This document shows positions 26,937 through 37,554 of a stretch of 64,000 bases of DNA, piece after piece. The notes beneath the pieces are model-generated. The model had not been told where the DNA came from. It saw only the letters and a list, made by a program, of their open reading frames with translations, and did not search any database. Source of the stretch: Pararobbsia silviterrae (GTDB lineage: Bacteria; Pseudomonadota; Gammaproteobacteria; Burkholderiales; Burkholderiaceae); contig NZ_RBZU01000014.1 in NCBI RefSeq assembly GCF_003628125.1, positions 1 through 64,000 of the forward strand, read 5' to 3'. The stretch's first letter is position 1, and the number at the start of each line of letters is the position of its first letter. The position numbers were made by a program, and so were the translations under genes.

Positions 26937-28922
26937 ATGCACAAGGTGCTTCCCACGATCGACGACCCGGCTCAGCTTCACGGGCTTTCGCGCCCGGAAC
27001 TCAAGCAACTCGCCGGCGAACTCCGTGATTTCGTGCTCGACAGCGTGTCCCGAACCGGCGGACATCTGTCCTCGAATCTCGGTACCGTCGAGCTGACGAT
27101 TGCCTTACATCATGTCTTCAGCGCGCCCTATGACCGCATCGTCTGGGACGTCGGGCACCAGACCTATCCCCACAAGATCCTGACGGGCCGGCGCGAGCGG
27201 ATGTCGACGCTGCGGCAACGCGGCGGCATCTCGGGCTTCCCGCGGCGCTGCGAATCGGAGTTCGACGCGTTCGGCACGGCCCATTCGAGCACGTCGATCT
27301 CGGCGGCGCTCGGCATGGCGGTCGCGGCCAAGCTCAACGGCGAGGCGCGCCGCGCGGTCGCGGTCATCGGCGATGGCGCCCTGACGGCCGGCGAGGCGTT
27401 CGAGGCGCTCAACAACGCGGGCGTCAGCGACGTACCGCTGCTCGTGATTCTCAACGACAACGAGATGTCGATTTCGCCGCCGGTCGGCGCGCTCAATCGC
27501 TATCTCGTGCGTCTCGTCTCGGGACGTTTCTATACGGGCGCGAAGGAAGGCGTGCGCAAGATGCTGCGCAAGTCGCCCCCGATGCTCGAACTCGCGCACA
27601 AGCTCGAGGAACATGCGAAAGGGCTCGTGACGCCCGCGACGATGTTCGAGGAATTCGGCTTCAATTACGTCGGACCGATCGACGGGCACGATCTCGATTC
27701 GCTGATCCCCGCGCTCGAGAATCTCAAGCGTCTCGACGGCCCGCAGTTTCTTCACGTGATCACGCGCAAGGGGCAGGGCTACAAGCTCGCCGAGGCCGAC
27801 CCCGTGCTCTATCACGGACCCGGTAAATTCAACCCGCTCGAAGGCATCCAGCCCGCCGCGCCGCGCCGGACCTATACGGCCGTCTTTGGCGAGTGGCTCT
27901 GCGACGAAGCCGAGCGCGATGCGCGCGTGATCGGCGTGACGCCCGCGATGCGCGAAGGATCGGGGCTCGTCGAATTCGAACGACGCTTTCCCGATCGCTA
28001 TTTCGACGTCGGCATCGCCGAGCAGCATGCGGTGACGTTCGCGGGCGGCCTCGCGACCGAGGGGCTGCGGCCCGTCGTCGCGATCTATTCGACGTTTCTG
28101 CAGCGCGCCTACGATCAACTGATCCACGACATCGCACTGCAGAATCTGCCGGTGCTGTTCGCGATCGACCGCGCGGGACTCGTCGGCGCAGACGGCGCGA
28201 CGCATGCGGGCGCCTACGATCTGCCGTACCTGCGCTGCATCCCGAACATGACGGTCATGGCGCCGGCCGACGAGAACGAATGCCGGCAGATGCTGCATAC
28301 GGGCTTGCAGATCAGCGGCCCGTCGGCCGTGCGCTATCCGCGCGGGGTCGGCCCCGGCGTGGCCGTCTCGGCCGCGTTGACCGCGCTGCCGGTCGGCAAG
28401 GGCGAGGTGCGTCGCGAATCGGGGGCGGCGGGCGGTGCGGGCGGCGCGCGGATCGCGATCCTCTCGTTCGGCTCGATGCTCGCGCCGAGTCTCGCGGCCG
28501 CCGCGCATTTCGACGCGACGGTCGCGAACATGCGGTTCGTCAAACCGATCGACGCGGCGCTGATCAAGCGGCTGGCGCAGACGCACGATCTCGTCGTGAC
28601 GGTCGAAGAGGGGGCCGTCATGGGCGGCGCGGGATCGGCGTGCCTCGAAGTGCTCGCCGCCGAAGGCATCCGTGTGCCGGTCGTGCAGCTCGGTTTGCCC
28701 GATACGTTCGTCGATCACGGCGACCCGGCCGAGCAGCTCGCGTCGTGCGGACTCGACGCGGACGGCATCGCGGCGTCGCTCCGGCGCGCGATCCGCGACA
28801 AGCTTGCGAACGCCGTTGTCGCGAATGTCGCCCCGGTTGCGCCCGTCGCTCCGGTTGCCCCTGTTGCATCTGCACGGCAGGCGACCGCGAAGAGCGTGTC
28901 GCCGCGCGTCAAAGCCGGCTGA
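26937..28922 (+). CDS. dxs: 1-deoxy-D-xylulose-5-phosphate synthase
   Basis: This thiamine-diphosphate enzyme of about 661 residues joins pyruvate and glyceraldehyde 3-phosphate in the first step of the MEP isoprenoid pathway. Visible are [30 protein letters not shown], the ThDP motif [18 protein letters not shown] and the transketolase-like [16 protein letters not shown] chose ATG 26937 ([11 protein letters not shown]) because other Dxs proteins begin at that point; ATG 26925 is an alternative. The last 35 residues include four VAP repeats (codons 28827-28871), a low-complexity tail not needed for activity. Lying in a hopanoid locus, it may be a second Dxs copy that boosts precursor supply. 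Confidence 0.95.
   Translation: MHKVLPTIDDPAQLHGLSRPELKQLAGELRDFVLDSVSRTGGHLSSNLGTVELTIALHHVFSAPYDRIVWDVGHQTYPHKILTGRRERMSTLRQRGGISGFPRRCESEFDAFGTAHSSTSISAALGMAVAAKLNGEARRAVAVIGDGALTAGEAFEALNNAGVSDVPLLVILNDNEMSISPPVGALNRYLVRLVSGRFYTGAKEGVRKMLRKSPPMLELAHKLEEHAKGLVTPATMFEEFGFNYVGPIDGHDLDSLIPALENLKRLDGPQFLHVITRKGQGYKLAEADPVLYHGPGKFNPLEGIQPAAPRRTYTAVFGEWLCDEAERDARVIGVTPAMREGSGLVEFERRFPDRYFDVGIAEQHAVTFAGGLATEGLRPVVAIYSTFLQRAYDQLIHDIALQNLPVLFAIDRAGLVGADGATHAGAYDLPYLRCIPNMTVMAPADENECRQMLHTGLQISGPSAVRYPRGVGPGVAVSAALTALPVGKGEVRRESGAAGGAGGARIAILSFGSMLAPSLAAAAHFDATVANMRFVKPIDAALIKRLAQTHDLVVTVEEGAVMGGAGSACLEVLAAEGIRVPVVQLGLPDTFVDHGDPAEQLASCGLDADGIAASLRRAIRDKLANAVVANVAPVAPVAPVAPVASARQATAKSVSPRVKAG
28827..28871 (+). 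repeat. In-frame 9-base repeat at the end of dxs
   Basis: The codons spell VAP four times and then VAS in tandem. The DNA units have drifted at third positions, so the repeat is under at least reading-frame constraint or is old. Confidence 0.8.
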
Positions 28923-29025
28923 CGTAGACGTTCAGACGCGCGACCGTCTCCTGGCACGGACTCCATCCATGCGGACGATCCTCGCGTATGGCCTTGTCGC
29001 GAGCGTGCCGATACGCGCACGCGGC

Positions 29026-29045
29026 AGCCGGAGCGCGGCTTTTTT
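29026..29045 (+). terminator. Rho-independent terminator after dxs
   Basis: AGCCG and CGGCT arms close a five-base loop and run into six T residues, about 100 bases after the dxs stop. It separates dxs from the convergent hpnN gene. Confidence 0.75.
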
Positions 29046-29050
29046 GCCGC

Positions 29051-31705
29051 TTATTTGCTGACCGAACTTTCGCGCTGTTGACGCAGACGTTCGCGCTGCA
29101 GGCGTTTGCTGCGCGCGGCCTTGCGCGGCTTGCCCATGAGCACGGGCTGGAAGAACACCGCGCCGATCAGCGTACAAAGCAGCGCGAGCGCGAGCAGCTT
29201 GCCCATGCTCGACGTGCCCGGATGGTGCGAGAGCCAGAGGCTGCCGAACGCGACCGCCGTCGTGCCCGCGGACAGGATCACGGCCTGCGTGAGGCTCGAC
29301 TGGAGCAGCTTCGTCTGGCCCGCGCGCCACGCCATCACGTAGTAGATCTTGAACGCGACGCCGACGCCGAGCAGCAGCGGCAGCGCGATGATGTTCGCGA
29401 AGTTCAGCCGCAGGCCGATAAGCTCCGAAATCTCGAGCGTCACGGCCGCGGAGACGAGCAGCGGCACCAGCGTGCGCAACACGTCGCCGAAGCGCCGCAG
29501 CGCGATCCAGAGCAGGATCGTGATCGACACGAGCGCGAGCAGCGCGGCCTGGATAAACGCATGCACGATGACGTCGGCCGAATGCAGGATCGAGATCGGA
29601 CCGCCGATCACGCTCGGCTCGGCCTTGAGGACCGCCTTGCTGAAGCGGCGCAGCATCTCGGTATCGTTCGGGTTCGCGCCCGGCGCGACGCGCGGCGCGA
29701 TGTCGACGAGCGCATGCCCGTCCTTCGTGATCCAGAGCGCGGCGAGGTCGGGCGGCAGCGTGTCGATCGTGATCGACGCCTGCGGCGTCAGCGCCGCGCG
29801 CAGTTGCGCGAGCGCGGTCTGCAGCGGCAGCGCGATCGCGCGGTCGGCGCGGTCGCGCGTCGCCGGGTCGCTTTTCGCCAGCTTGCGCAATGCGTCGGCG
29901 AGGTGGGTCGCTTGTTGCGCGCCCGGGCCCGGATGATCGAGCGCCGCGTTTTCGAGCTGACCGGCCGCGAGCCGCAGCGCCGACACGCGCGCGGGGTCGC
30001 TCATCGGCTGCGCGCGCGGCTGGTCGAGCACAGGCAGCAACTGCGACGCCGCATCGGCGATCGCGGCGCGCTTCGCATCCTGATCGGCGGGCACGAAGTC
30101 GCTGAGCGTCATCACGCGGCCGACCTCGGGCACGCCGCGCAGCCTCTGCGCATCGGCATCGGCCGCCGCGAGCGACGGCGCGAGCACCTGTACGTTGTTG
30201 ACGCCGGCCTCGGGCGAATCGGCGAGACGCTGCAACGTGCGCATCGACTCCGTATGCGGGTCCTTGAGGTCGAGCGGATTGAAGTCGAAGTGCAGATGCG
30301 TGAGCAGCGGCAAGCCTGCCGCGACGAGCACGAGCGTGCCGATCAGCAGCGGATTGCGGTAATGCGCCGTGAACTTGTCGACGGGCGCGAGCCAGTGGAA
30401 GCCCGGGGCCGCGCGTTCGCCGCTCGGCTTGAACACGCAGATCAAGGCGGGCAGCAGCGTCACGCTCGACGGGAAGGCGACGAACAGGATGCCGACGCCC
30501 GCGATCTGTCCGAGTTCGGACACGCCGCGATAGGCCGTCGGCAGGAACGAGAAGAAGCTCGCGGCCGTGGCGGACGCCGCGAGTGCGAGCGGCATCGCAA
30601 TCGAACGCGCCGCCGCGAGCAGCGCCTGATCGAGCGCGCCGTGGTGATGACGTTCCTCGCGATAACGCACGCCGAACTGAATGCCGAAATCGACGCCGAT
30701 GCCGATGAACAGCACGGCGAACGCGACCGAGATCATGTTGAGCGCGCCGACCATGAGCAGGCCCGCCGCCGCCGTGATCACGAGCCCGACGATCAGCGTC
30801 GCGAACACGGCGATGACCATGCGCCGCGAGCGCACGGCAAGCCAGAGGATCACGAGCACGCAGAGCAGGGTGCCGATCGCGTTCGGGATCGCGCCTTCGC
30901 GGACCGAACCGAACTCTTCGTCGGCGAGCGGGCGCGGACCCGTGAGGTTGACGCTCGCGCCATAGCGTTCCTTCAGATGGAGGGCCTCGGCTGTCGCGCG
31001 GATCCGGTCGGAACTCGCGGCGCCCGCTTCGAGCGCGCTGAAATCGAGTACGGGCTGGACTTCGACGAAGCTGCGCGCCTTCGTGTCGGGATCGACGAGC
31101 GCGCGCCACGACATCGCGGCGGGGCGGCCCGCGAGCACGGCGTCGATCGTGTCGGCGCTCGTGCCGAGCAGCTTCGACATGTCGCCGAGCTGGACCTGGC
31201 CCGTCGTGAGCGGGATCTGCAGCGTGACCGACAGCAGACTCGCGAGGCCGCCGAGCGTCGGATCGCGCGCGAGGCGGTTGACGAGCGGCTTCGAGTCCTT
31301 GAGTTTCGAGGTCAGCGTGTCCACGTCCTTCGCGGACGCGAAGAGCAGTCCGTTGTGCTCGAAGAACGCGCCGGCGCCGGGCTCGCTGACGCTGCTGAAT
31401 GCCTGGGTATCGGCGGCGAGCTTCTGCGCGAGCTCATGCGCGGCGAGGCTCGCGAATTCGGCCGCGGGCGCTTCGACGACCGCGAGCGTGATATCGGAGC
31501 GTTGCGGGAACGCGGCGTCGATGGCCTTGCCGCGCGCGCTCCACTCGGGGCTCGAATCGATCAGCGAACTGACGTCGGTGTTGATCGCGAAGTGGGTGGC
31601 GGCATACCAGCCGCTCAGTAGGGCGAGCAGCAGCCACGTCGCGATGACCAGGTAAGCGTGACGCATCGAAATACGGACGACGCGCACGATCAACGAAGTC
31701 AGCAT
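29051..31705 (-). CDS. hpnN: Hopanoid transporter HpnN, RND superfamily
   Basis: This protein of 884 residues has about twelve transmembrane helices arranged as two repeats (helix 1, large periplasmic loop, helices 2-6; then again). This is the RND/MMPL pattern of HpnN, which moves hopanoids from the inner to the outer membrane in Rhodopseudomonas and Burkholderia. Motifs such as [19 protein letters not shown] around residue 340 fit the sterol-sensing-like segment of the family. A basic lysine/arginine-rich tail ends the protein. It is transcribed divergently from hpnM across a 287-base gap. Confidence 0.93.
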   Translation of the reverse strand: MLTSLIVRVVRISMRHAYLVIATWLLLALLSGWYAATHFAINTDVSSLIDSSPEWSARGKAIDAAFPQRSDITLAVVEAPAAEFASLAAHELAQKLAADTQAFSSVSEPGAGAFFEHNGLLFASAKDVDTLTSKLKDSKPLVNRLARDPTLGGLASLLSVTLQIPLTTGQVQLGDMSKLLGTSADTIDAVLAGRPAAMSWRALVDPDTKARSFVEVQPVLDFSALEAGAASSDRIRATAEALHLKERYGASVNLTGPRPLADEEFGSVREGAIPNAIGTLLCVLVILWLAVRSRRMVIAVFATLIVGLVITAAAGLLMVGALNMISVAFAVLFIGIGVDFGIQFGVRYREERHHHGALDQALLAAARSIAMPLALAASATAASFFSFLPTAYRGVSELGQIAGVGILFVAFPSSVTLLPALICVFKPSGERAAPGFHWLAPVDKFTAHYRNPLLIGTLVLVAAGLPLLTHLHFDFNPLDLKDPHTESMRTLQRLADSPEAGVNNVQVLAPSLAAADADAQRLRGVPEVGRVMTLSDFVPADQDAKRAAIADAASQLLPVLDQPRAQPMSDPARVSALRLAAGQLENAALDHPGPGAQQATHLADALRKLAKSDPATRDRADRAIALPLQTALAQLRAALTPQASITIDTLPPDLAALWITKDGHALVDIAPRVAPGANPNDTEMLRRFSKAVLKAEPSVIGGPISILHSADVIVHAFIQAALLALVSITILLWIALRRFGDVLRTLVPLLVSAAVTLEISELIGLRLNFANIIALPLLLGVGVAFKIYYVMAWRAGQTKLLQSSLTQAVILSAGTTAVAFGSLWLSHHPGTSSMGKLLALALLCTLIGAVFFQPVLMGKPRKAARSKRLQRERLRQQRESSVSK

Positions 31706-31718
31706 GCAAGAGATCCTG

Positions 31719-31779
31719 GGTTAATGAGGTTAATGGGCTTAAAGGCAAGGGGCTTAAAGGCGCCAAAGCGCTTAAAGGA
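31719..31779. repeat. Short degenerate direct repeats in the hpnN-hpnM divergent promoter region
   Basis: Two tandem GGTTAATGR units (31719-31736) are followed by three copies of a GCTTAAAGG core (about 31737, 31752 and 31769). Their position between divergent genes suggests a regulator-binding array, but spacing is uneven and no protein can be named. Confidence 0.5.
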
Positions 31780-31992
31780 GCCGAAGACGTTCAAGGGCGC
31801 GGCACGGCGCGTGCGCATTGTACGGGGGGCGCCGGGTTGGTCCGCGGCTGTTAAAATGGCGGCCCCGCCTTCGCCGGGAACCGGTGTCGCCGCCTCGGCA
31901 TCGATCGATGCGCGCCGCCATCCGGCCGACGCCGCGATCGAGACGCGCACCGGCTCCGCGAAGGCCGACCGTATTGTGCAGGGAAGGACGTA

Positions 31993-32604
31993 ATGAAGAA
32001 ACTCCTCGTAGCAGTGCTCGCGTTGTGCGTGATGACCGTCGCTTACGGTCAGTCGGCCAAGTCCGGTCCCAACGACGTCGTCAAGGACGCCGTCGAGGCG
32101 ACGGTCAAGGCCGCGAAGGCCGATCCGGCCGCGCGCGACGGCGATCTCAAGGCGACGATCAAGGTCGTCGAGACGAACTTCCTGCCGTACACGGACTTCC
32201 GCCGTACGACGCGCATCGCGGTCGGCCAGGCCTGGAACACCGCGACGCCCGACCAGCAGAAACAACTGTTCGAACAGTTCCAGCAGTTGCTCGTCAACAC
32301 GTACGCGCTGCAGCTGACCCAGGTCCGCGGCCAGGCGGTCAAGTTCAAGATCGATCCCGCGCAGCTCGGCGCCAACGGCAAGGACGCGGTCGTGCAGAGC
32401 GACGTCAGCGGCATCAACGACGATCTGCAGGTCGGCTATCGGCTCGGGCTGACCGACGACGGCTGGAAGATCTACGACATCGACATGGGCGGCGCGTGGC
32501 TGATCCGCGTGTATCAGCAGCAGTTCGCGGGCCAGCTCGCCCAGGGCGGCGTCGACGCGCTCATCAAGTTCCTCGTCGATCACAATGCGCGCGTGGCTCA
32601 ATAG
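31993..32604 (+). CDS. hpnM: HpnM, MlaC/Ttg2D-family periplasmic lipid-binding protein
   Basis: This protein of 203 residues has a Sec signal peptide (MKKLLVAVLALCVMTVAYG, cleavage near residue 20). The rest is the MlaC-like fold: NFLPYTDFRRTTRIAVGQAW, FQQLLVNTYA and the terminal VYQQQFAGQLAQGGVDALIKFL. MlaC proteins ferry phospholipids across the periplasm; HpnM is the homologue found in hopanoid clusters and may carry hopanoids or related lipids for HpnN. AAGGA precedes the ATG. Confidence 0.9.
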   Translation: MKKLLVAVLALCVMTVAYGQSAKSGPNDVVKDAVEATVKAAKADPAARDGDLKATIKVVETNFLPYTDFRRTTRIAVGQAWNTATPDQQKQLFEQFQQLLVNTYALQLTQVRGQAVKFKIDPAQLGANGKDAVVQSDVSGINDDLQVGYRLGLTDDGWKIYDIDMGGAWLIRVYQQQFAGQLAQGGVDALIKFLVDHNARVAQ

Positions 32605-33041
32605 CGTCTCGCTCCGGTTGGACCGTCGAATCGGTTTCGCGGCCGGCATGTCGGGCTTTTGATTACGTTTTCATTGCACATGCGGCCGAAACGGCGCGGC
32701 GCGGATCATGGCGTTCGAATATCGACACGATGATCGCCGCGCTGTCATCCTGCAAGGTGGGTCGTGCGCTAATAGCAACAGGCGTGATTCGCGAATCCGG
32801 CGCGCGGCATGCGCGCTCGACGCGGCGGGCCCTTGCGGCGCATGTGCCACGCCAATATTGACGTGACCACGGAATGCCGAGCGCGCGAATCAATATCCCC
32901 GCGAATCACCATACGACCGGCAACATTTGACGCCGGGCGTTACAATCGCGGTTATTTCTGAAAACCGGGTTCCAAATGAAACGCGCATTTCACGCGCGCC
33001 GCCGGTGTATCGGGCTTTAATGAATTTCAGCGGAGACCTTA
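32605..33041. other. Intergenic region between hpnM and ispH
   Basis: About 437 bases have no convincing gene. A possible -10 box TACAAT lies at 32941-32946, with no good -35 at the right distance. The ispH promoter or leader probably lies in the last 150 bases. No U-tract terminator was found after hpnM. Confidence 0.45.
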
Positions 33042-33980
33042 ATGCAGGTTATTCTTGCTCAACCTCGTGGCTTTTGTGCGGGAGTCGTGCGCGCCATCGA
33101 GATTGTCGAGCGCGCGCTCCAGAAGTTTGGCGCGCCGGTCTATGTGCGGCACGAGATCGTTCACAATCGCCACGTGGTCGAGTCGCTGAAAGCAAAGGGC
33201 GCCGTCTTCATTGAAGAGCTGTCCGAGGCGCCGGCCGGCGCGGTGACGATCTTCAGCGCGCACGGCGTCGCGAAGGCCGTCGAGCAGGAGGCCGAGGAGC
33301 GCGGGCTCAAGGTGCTCAACGCGACGTGTCCGCTCGTGACCAAGGTCCATATCCAGGGCAAGAACTATCTCGCCAACGGCCGCCAGGTCATTCTCATCGG
33401 CCACGCGGGACACCCCGAAATTCTCGGCACGATGGGCCAGATCGACGGTCCCGTGCATCTCGTGCAGACCGAGGACGACGTCGAAACGCTCGGACTCAAG
33501 GTCGACGAACCCGTGTCGTATGTGACGCAGACGACGCTGTCGGTCGACGAGACGAAGGGCATCATCGGCAAGCTCCAGAACCGCTTCACGAATATCGTCG
33601 GCCCCGACACGAAGGACATCTGCTACGCGACGCAAAATCGCCAGACGGCGGTGCGCAGTCTCTGCGAGCGCGCGGACGTCGTGCTCGTCGTCGGTTCGCC
33701 GAACAGCTCGAATTCGAACCGCCTGCGCGAGATCGGCGAGGAAGTCGGCGTGCCGAGCTACCTGCTCGCCGACGGCAGCGAACTCAATCCCGAATGGGTC
33801 AAGGGCGCGAAGACGGTCGGCATCACGGCCGGCGCGTCGGCGCCCGAAAGCATGGTCGAAAACGTGATCGATGCGCTGCGCCGGCTGGGTCCGGTCGACC
33901 TGTCGATCATGGACGGCATCGAAGAAACCATTCAGTTCCGCCTACCGGCCGAATTGATCGAGGTGGCCCCGGCTGCCTGA
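33042..33980 (+). CDS. ispH: 4-hydroxy-3-methylbut-2-enyl diphosphate reductase
   Basis: This protein of 312 residues is the last enzyme of the MEP pathway, giving IPP and DMAPP. Its three iron-sulfur cysteines are visible: GFCAG near residue 12, [11 protein letters not shown] near 95 and [10 protein letters not shown] near 195. The conserved [18 protein letters not shown] and TAGASAPE motifs are present. GGAG lies seven to eight bases before the ATG. Its place next to hpnH suggests a copy dedicated to hopanoid precursors. Many Burkholderia have another ispH near fkpB; whether one exists here lies outside the window. Confidence 0.96.
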   Translation: MQVILAQPRGFCAGVVRAIEIVERALQKFGAPVYVRHEIVHNRHVVESLKAKGAVFIEELSEAPAGAVTIFSAHGVAKAVEQEAEERGLKVLNATCPLVTKVHIQGKNYLANGRQVILIGHAGHPEILGTMGQIDGPVHLVQTEDDVETLGLKVDEPVSYVTQTTLSVDETKGIIGKLQNRFTNIVGPDTKDICYATQNRQTAVRSLCERADVVLVVGSPNSSNSNRLREIGEEVGVPSYLLADGSELNPEWVKGAKTVGITAGASAPESMVENVIDALRRLGPVDLSIMDGIEETIQFRLPAELIEVAPAA

Positions 33981-34036
33981 GGCGGGACGCGGTCCGACCG
34001 GGCCGCGAAACGCGAACTGAAACACAAGGAGTCTCT

Positions 34037-35194
34037 GTGGGTATTCCCTTTCTGCAACAAGCCTATGTCGGCGCGTATCTGATGAAGCAGCGCCTGACGG
34101 GCGTCAAGCGCTATCCGCTCGTGCTCATGCTCGAGCCGCTGTTTCGCTGCAACCTCGCCTGTAACGGCTGCGGCAAGATCGACTATCCCGACGAGATCCT
34201 CAATCAGCGGATTTCGTACGAGGACTCGATGGCGGCGGTCGACGAATGCGGCGCGCCGGTCGTCTCGATCGCGGGCGGCGAGCCGCTGTTGCACCGGGAC
34301 ATGCCCCGGATCGTCAAGGGCATCATCGAACGCAAGAAGTTCGTCTATCTCTGCACGAACGCGCTGCTGCTCGAAAAGAAGATCGACGACTACGAGCCGA
34401 GCCCGTTCTTCGTCTGGTCGATCCACCTCGACGGCGACAAGGAGATGCACGATCACTCGGTGAGCCAGGAAGGCGTCTACGAGCGCGCGGTGTCGGCGAT
34501 CAAGCTCGCGAAGGCGCGCGGCTTCCGCGTCAACATCAACTGCACGTTGTTCAACGATGCCGAGCCCGCGCGCGTCGCGGCGTTCTTCGATACGGTCAAG
34601 GAGATCGGCGTCGACGGCATCACGGTGTCGCCCGGCTATGCATACGAACGCGCGCCGGATCAGCAGCACTTCCTGAACCGCGAAAAGACCAAGCATCTGT
34701 TCCGCGACATCCTGCGCCGCGGTCATGGCGGCAAGGACTGGGCGTTCAGCCAGTCGGGCCTGTTCCTCGACTTCCTCGCGGGCAACCGGAGCTACCACTG
34801 CACGCCGTGGGGCAACCCGACGCGGACCGTGTTCGGCTGGCAGCGTCCGTGCTATCTGCTCGGCGAAGGCTATGCGAAGACGTACACGGAACTCATGGAG
34901 ACGACCGACTGGGACAAGTACGGTGTCGGCAACTACGAGAAGTGCGCGGACTGCATGGTCCATAGCGGCTTCGAGGCGTCGGCCGTCAACGAGACGATCT
35001 CGCATCCGCTGCGCGCGCTCGGCGTCGCGTTGCGCGGCGTGAAGACCGAAGGCGCGTTCGTCGAGGACGTCAAGCTCGACGGCGCACGGCCGGCCGAGTA
35101 CGTGTTCTCGAAGCACGTCGAGATCAAGCTGTCCGAAATCAAGAACCGCAAGGCGGCCGCGAAGCAGGCCGTCGAGGAAGCGGTCGAGGGCTGA
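34037..35194 (+). CDS. hpnH: HpnH, radical SAM adenosylhopane synthase
   Basis: This protein of about 385 residues starts at GTG 34037, five bases after a perfect AAGGAG. It carries the radical SAM cluster motif CNLACNGC (CX3CX2C) near residues 38-45, AGGEPLLH near 85, and a C-terminal cysteine-containing region (YEKCADCMVHSGFE). HpnH adds the 5'-deoxyadenosyl group of SAM to diploptene, giving adenosylhopane, the first step of side-chain extension. It follows ispH by 56 bases and is probably cotranscribed. Confidence 0.95.
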   Translation: MGIPFLQQAYVGAYLMKQRLTGVKRYPLVLMLEPLFRCNLACNGCGKIDYPDEILNQRISYEDSMAAVDECGAPVVSIAGGEPLLHRDMPRIVKGIIERKKFVYLCTNALLLEKKIDDYEPSPFFVWSIHLDGDKEMHDHSVSQEGVYERAVSAIKLAKARGFRVNINCTLFNDAEPARVAAFFDTVKEIGVDGITVSPGYAYERAPDQQHFLNREKTKHLFRDILRRGHGGKDWAFSQSGLFLDFLAGNRSYHCTPWGNPTRTVFGWQRPCYLLGEGYAKTYTELMETTDWDKYGVGNYEKCADCMVHSGFEASAVNETISHPLRALGVALRGVKTEGAFVEDVKLDGARPAEYVFSKHVEIKLSEIKNRKAAAKQAVEEAVEG

Positions 35195-35228
35195 TCCGCC
35201 TCCGGCCCGCTTTCCGGTTCAACCGCTG

Positions 35229-35255
35229 CGGTGCGGCGCTTCGAGCGCCGCACCG
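35229..35255 (+). promoter_or_regulatory. Strong stem-loop 1 between hpnH and hpnA
   Basis: A perfect 12-bp stem (CGGTGCGGCGCT arm) closes a three-base TCG loop. No U tract follows, so it is not a standard terminator. It could protect the upstream ispH-hpnH message or pause transcription. Confidence 0.75.
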
Positions 35256-35261
35256 GTTCCG

Positions 35262-35285
35262 ATACGGCCGCATCTGCGGCCGTAT
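35262..35285 (+). promoter_or_regulatory. Strong stem-loop 2 between hpnH and hpnA
   Basis: A perfect 11-bp stem (ATACGGCCGCA arm) with a two-base spacer lies six bases after stem-loop 1. The pair forms a double hairpin without a U tract. Confidence 0.75.
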
Positions 35286-35385
35286 TGCCGTCCGAGCCGT
35301 CCCGCCGTCTGACTCGTCTGACCTGCTTGACTCGTCTCACCGTGCCATTCATCCCCCTCATTCGCCCATCTCACTTCGCACACCC

Positions 35386-36384
35386 ATGACAGGCCCTCGT
35401 GTACTGGTGACCGGTGCGTCCGGTTTTGTCGGCTCGGCCGTCGTACAGGCCGCGCTCGCGCGCGGCTATCGCGTGCGCGCGATGGTGCGCGCGACGAGCC
35501 CGCGCGAGAATCTGCGCGGCCTCGATATCGAGGTCGTCGAAGGCGATATGCGCGATCCCGCGTCGATGGACCGCGCGCTCGACGGCGTCGAGGTGCTGTT
35601 CCATGTCGCGGCCGACTATCGCCTCTGGGCGCGCAACCCGGCCGATATCATGCGCGCGAACGCCGACGGCACGCGCGTGACGATGGAGGCCGCACTGCGC
35701 CGCAAGGTCGAACGCATCGTCTATACGAGCAGCGTCGCGACGCTGCGCGTCAAGGGCGCGACCGCGCCCGTCGACGAAACCTCGCCGAGCGACGAACATC
35801 AGACGATCGGCGTCTACAAGCGCAGCAAGGTCGCGGCCGAACGCATCGTCGAGCGGCTCGTCGCCGAGCAGGGCCTGCCGGCCGTCATCGTGAATCCGTC
35901 GACGCCGATCGGGCCGCGCGACATCCGCCCGACGCCGACGGGGCGCATCATCGTCGAAGCCGCGCAGGGCAAGATCCCGGCCTTCGTCGATACGGGCCTG
36001 AACCTCGTGCACGTCGACGACTGCGCGCAAGGGCATCTGCTCGCGCTCGATCGCGGCCGTGTCGGCGAACGCTATATCCTCGGTGGCGACGACGTGCCGT
36101 TGCGCGATATGCTCGCCACGATCGCGCGTCTGTGCGGACGCAAGGCGCCGACGATATCGTTGCCGCGCTGGCCGCTGTATCCGGTCGCGCTCGCGGCGCA
36201 GGGCATCGCGTCGTTGACGGGCAAGGAGCCGTTCGTGACCGTCGACGGTCTGCGCATGTCGCAGTACCGGATGTTCTTTTCGTCGGCGAAGGCGCGGGCC
36301 GAGCTCGGCTATGCGGCGCGTCCGTTCGCCGAAGGGTTGCGCGATGCGGTCGAGTGGTTCCGCGTCGCCGGTTATCTCGATTGA
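35386..36384 (+). CDS. hpnA: HpnA, hopanoid-associated NAD(P)-dependent sugar epimerase/reductase
   Basis: This protein of 332 residues belongs to the extended SDR family (dihydroflavonol-reductase-like). It has the N-terminal VTGASGFVGSAVV dinucleotide motif, TSSVATL and the catalytic YKRSK (YxxxK) at about residues 144-148. HpnA is a conserved member of hopanoid clusters, proposed to process the hopanoid side chain or its sugar; its reaction is not firmly proven. It is followed after ten bases by hpnB. Confidence 0.92.
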   Translation: MTGPRVLVTGASGFVGSAVVQAALARGYRVRAMVRATSPRENLRGLDIEVVEGDMRDPASMDRALDGVEVLFHVAADYRLWARNPADIMRANADGTRVTMEAALRRKVERIVYTSSVATLRVKGATAPVDETSPSDEHQTIGVYKRSKVAAERIVERLVAEQGLPAVIVNPSTPIGPRDIRPTPTGRIIVEAAQGKIPAFVDTGLNLVHVDDCAQGHLLALDRGRVGERYILGGDDVPLRDMLATIARLCGRKAPTISLPRWPLYPVALAAQGIASLTGKEPFVTVDGLRMSQYRMFFSSAKARAELGYAARPFAEGLRDAVEWFRVAGYLD

Positions 36385-36394
36385 GTCGACGACT

Positions 36395-37552
36395 ATGGCA
36401 GGCGTGATCGCATTCGTTTCCCTCGTCATCTGGGTCTATCTGCTGACCGCGCGCGGCGGCTTCTGGCATGCCGCCGAGCGCGACGACACCCCCGAGGACG
36501 AAGCCCGGCTCGGCGCACTCGCGTCCTGGCCGTCGGTCGCCGTCGTGATTCCCGCGCGCAATGAAGCCGATTCGATCGCGCAGACGGTCGGCAGCCTCTG
36601 CCGGCAAGACTATCCGGGCGAATTCCGGATCGTCGTCGTCGACGATCAAAGCACCGACGGGACGGCCGAACGCGCGCGCGCCGCGGCCGCCGAGGCGGGC
36701 ACGCCGGACCGGCTGACCGTCGTGACGGGGGCCCCGTTGCCCGAGGGCTGGACCGGCAAGCTCTGGGCGCTCAAGCAAGGCGATGCGATCGCCTGCACGC
36801 CCTCGAAACCGGACTGGCTGCTCCATACCGACGCCGATATCGCGCATACGCCCGACAACCTGCGCAAGCTCGTCGCACGCGGCGTGCACGACTCGCTCAC
36901 GCTCGTGTCGCTGATGGCGAAGCTGCGCTGCGACGCGTGGTTCGAACGGGCGCTGATTCCCGCGTTCGTGCTGTTTTTCCAGATGTTGTATCCGTTCCGC
37001 TGGGTCAATCAGCGCGGTCATCCGCTGGCCGCGGGCGCGGGCGGTTGCATGCTGATCCGCCGCGCGGCGCTCGAAGCGGCCGGCGGCATCGATTCGATTC
37101 GCGACGAGATCATCGACGATTGCGCGCTCGGGCGGCAGCTCAAGCTTCAGGGACCGATCTGGCTCGGACTCACGAATCGCGCGCACAGCGTGCGGCCGTA
37201 TGACGATCTCGGCGAAATCCGCCGCATGGTGTCGCGCACGGCGTATGCGCAGCTCCAGTACTCGCCGTGGCTGCTCGCGGGCACGCTCGTGTCGCTCTGC
37301 CTGACGTTCCTCGCGCCGCCGCTGATGGTGCTGTTCGCGCACGGCTGGGGACGGTTCTTCGGTCTGCTTGCGTGGATCGGGATGAGTCTTGCGTATCTGC
37401 CGATGTTACGGTTCTACGGGCGCGCGGGGTGGTGGGCGCCCGTGTTGCCCGCGATCGCCGCGCTCTATACGGCGTTCACGCTCGATTCCGCGATCCAGCA
37501 TTGGCAGGGGCGCGGCGGCATGTGGAAGGGGCGGGCGCAGGCAAAGAAGTAA
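36395..37552 (+). CDS. hpnB: HpnB, hopanoid-associated glycosyltransferase family 2
   Basis: This protein of about 385 residues has an N-terminal membrane helix (AGVIAFVSLVIWVYLL), then a GT-A domain with VVIPARNEADSI, VVVDDQSTDGT, the DxD-type HTDADIAHT near residue 150 and RDEIIDDCALG near 235. A C-terminal set of helices ends in TLDSAIQHWQG. It is a predicted membrane-bound transferase acting on hopanoid head groups. I chose ATG 36395, ten bases after hpnA. It converges with hpnG. Confidence 0.9.
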   Translation: MAGVIAFVSLVIWVYLLTARGGFWHAAERDDTPEDEARLGALASWPSVAVVIPARNEADSIAQTVGSLCRQDYPGEFRIVVVDDQSTDGTAERARAAAAEAGTPDRLTVVTGAPLPEGWTGKLWALKQGDAIACTPSKPDWLLHTDADIAHTPDNLRKLVARGVHDSLTLVSLMAKLRCDAWFERALIPAFVLFFQMLYPFRWVNQRGHPLAAGAGGCMLIRRAALEAAGGIDSIRDEIIDDCALGRQLKLQGPIWLGLTNRAHSVRPYDDLGEIRRMVSRTAYAQLQYSPWLLAGTLVSLCLTFLAPPLMVLFAHGWGRFFGLLAWIGMSLAYLPMLRFYGRAGWWAPVLPAIAALYTAFTLDSAIQHWQGRGGMWKGRAQAKK

Positions 37553-37554
37553 CG

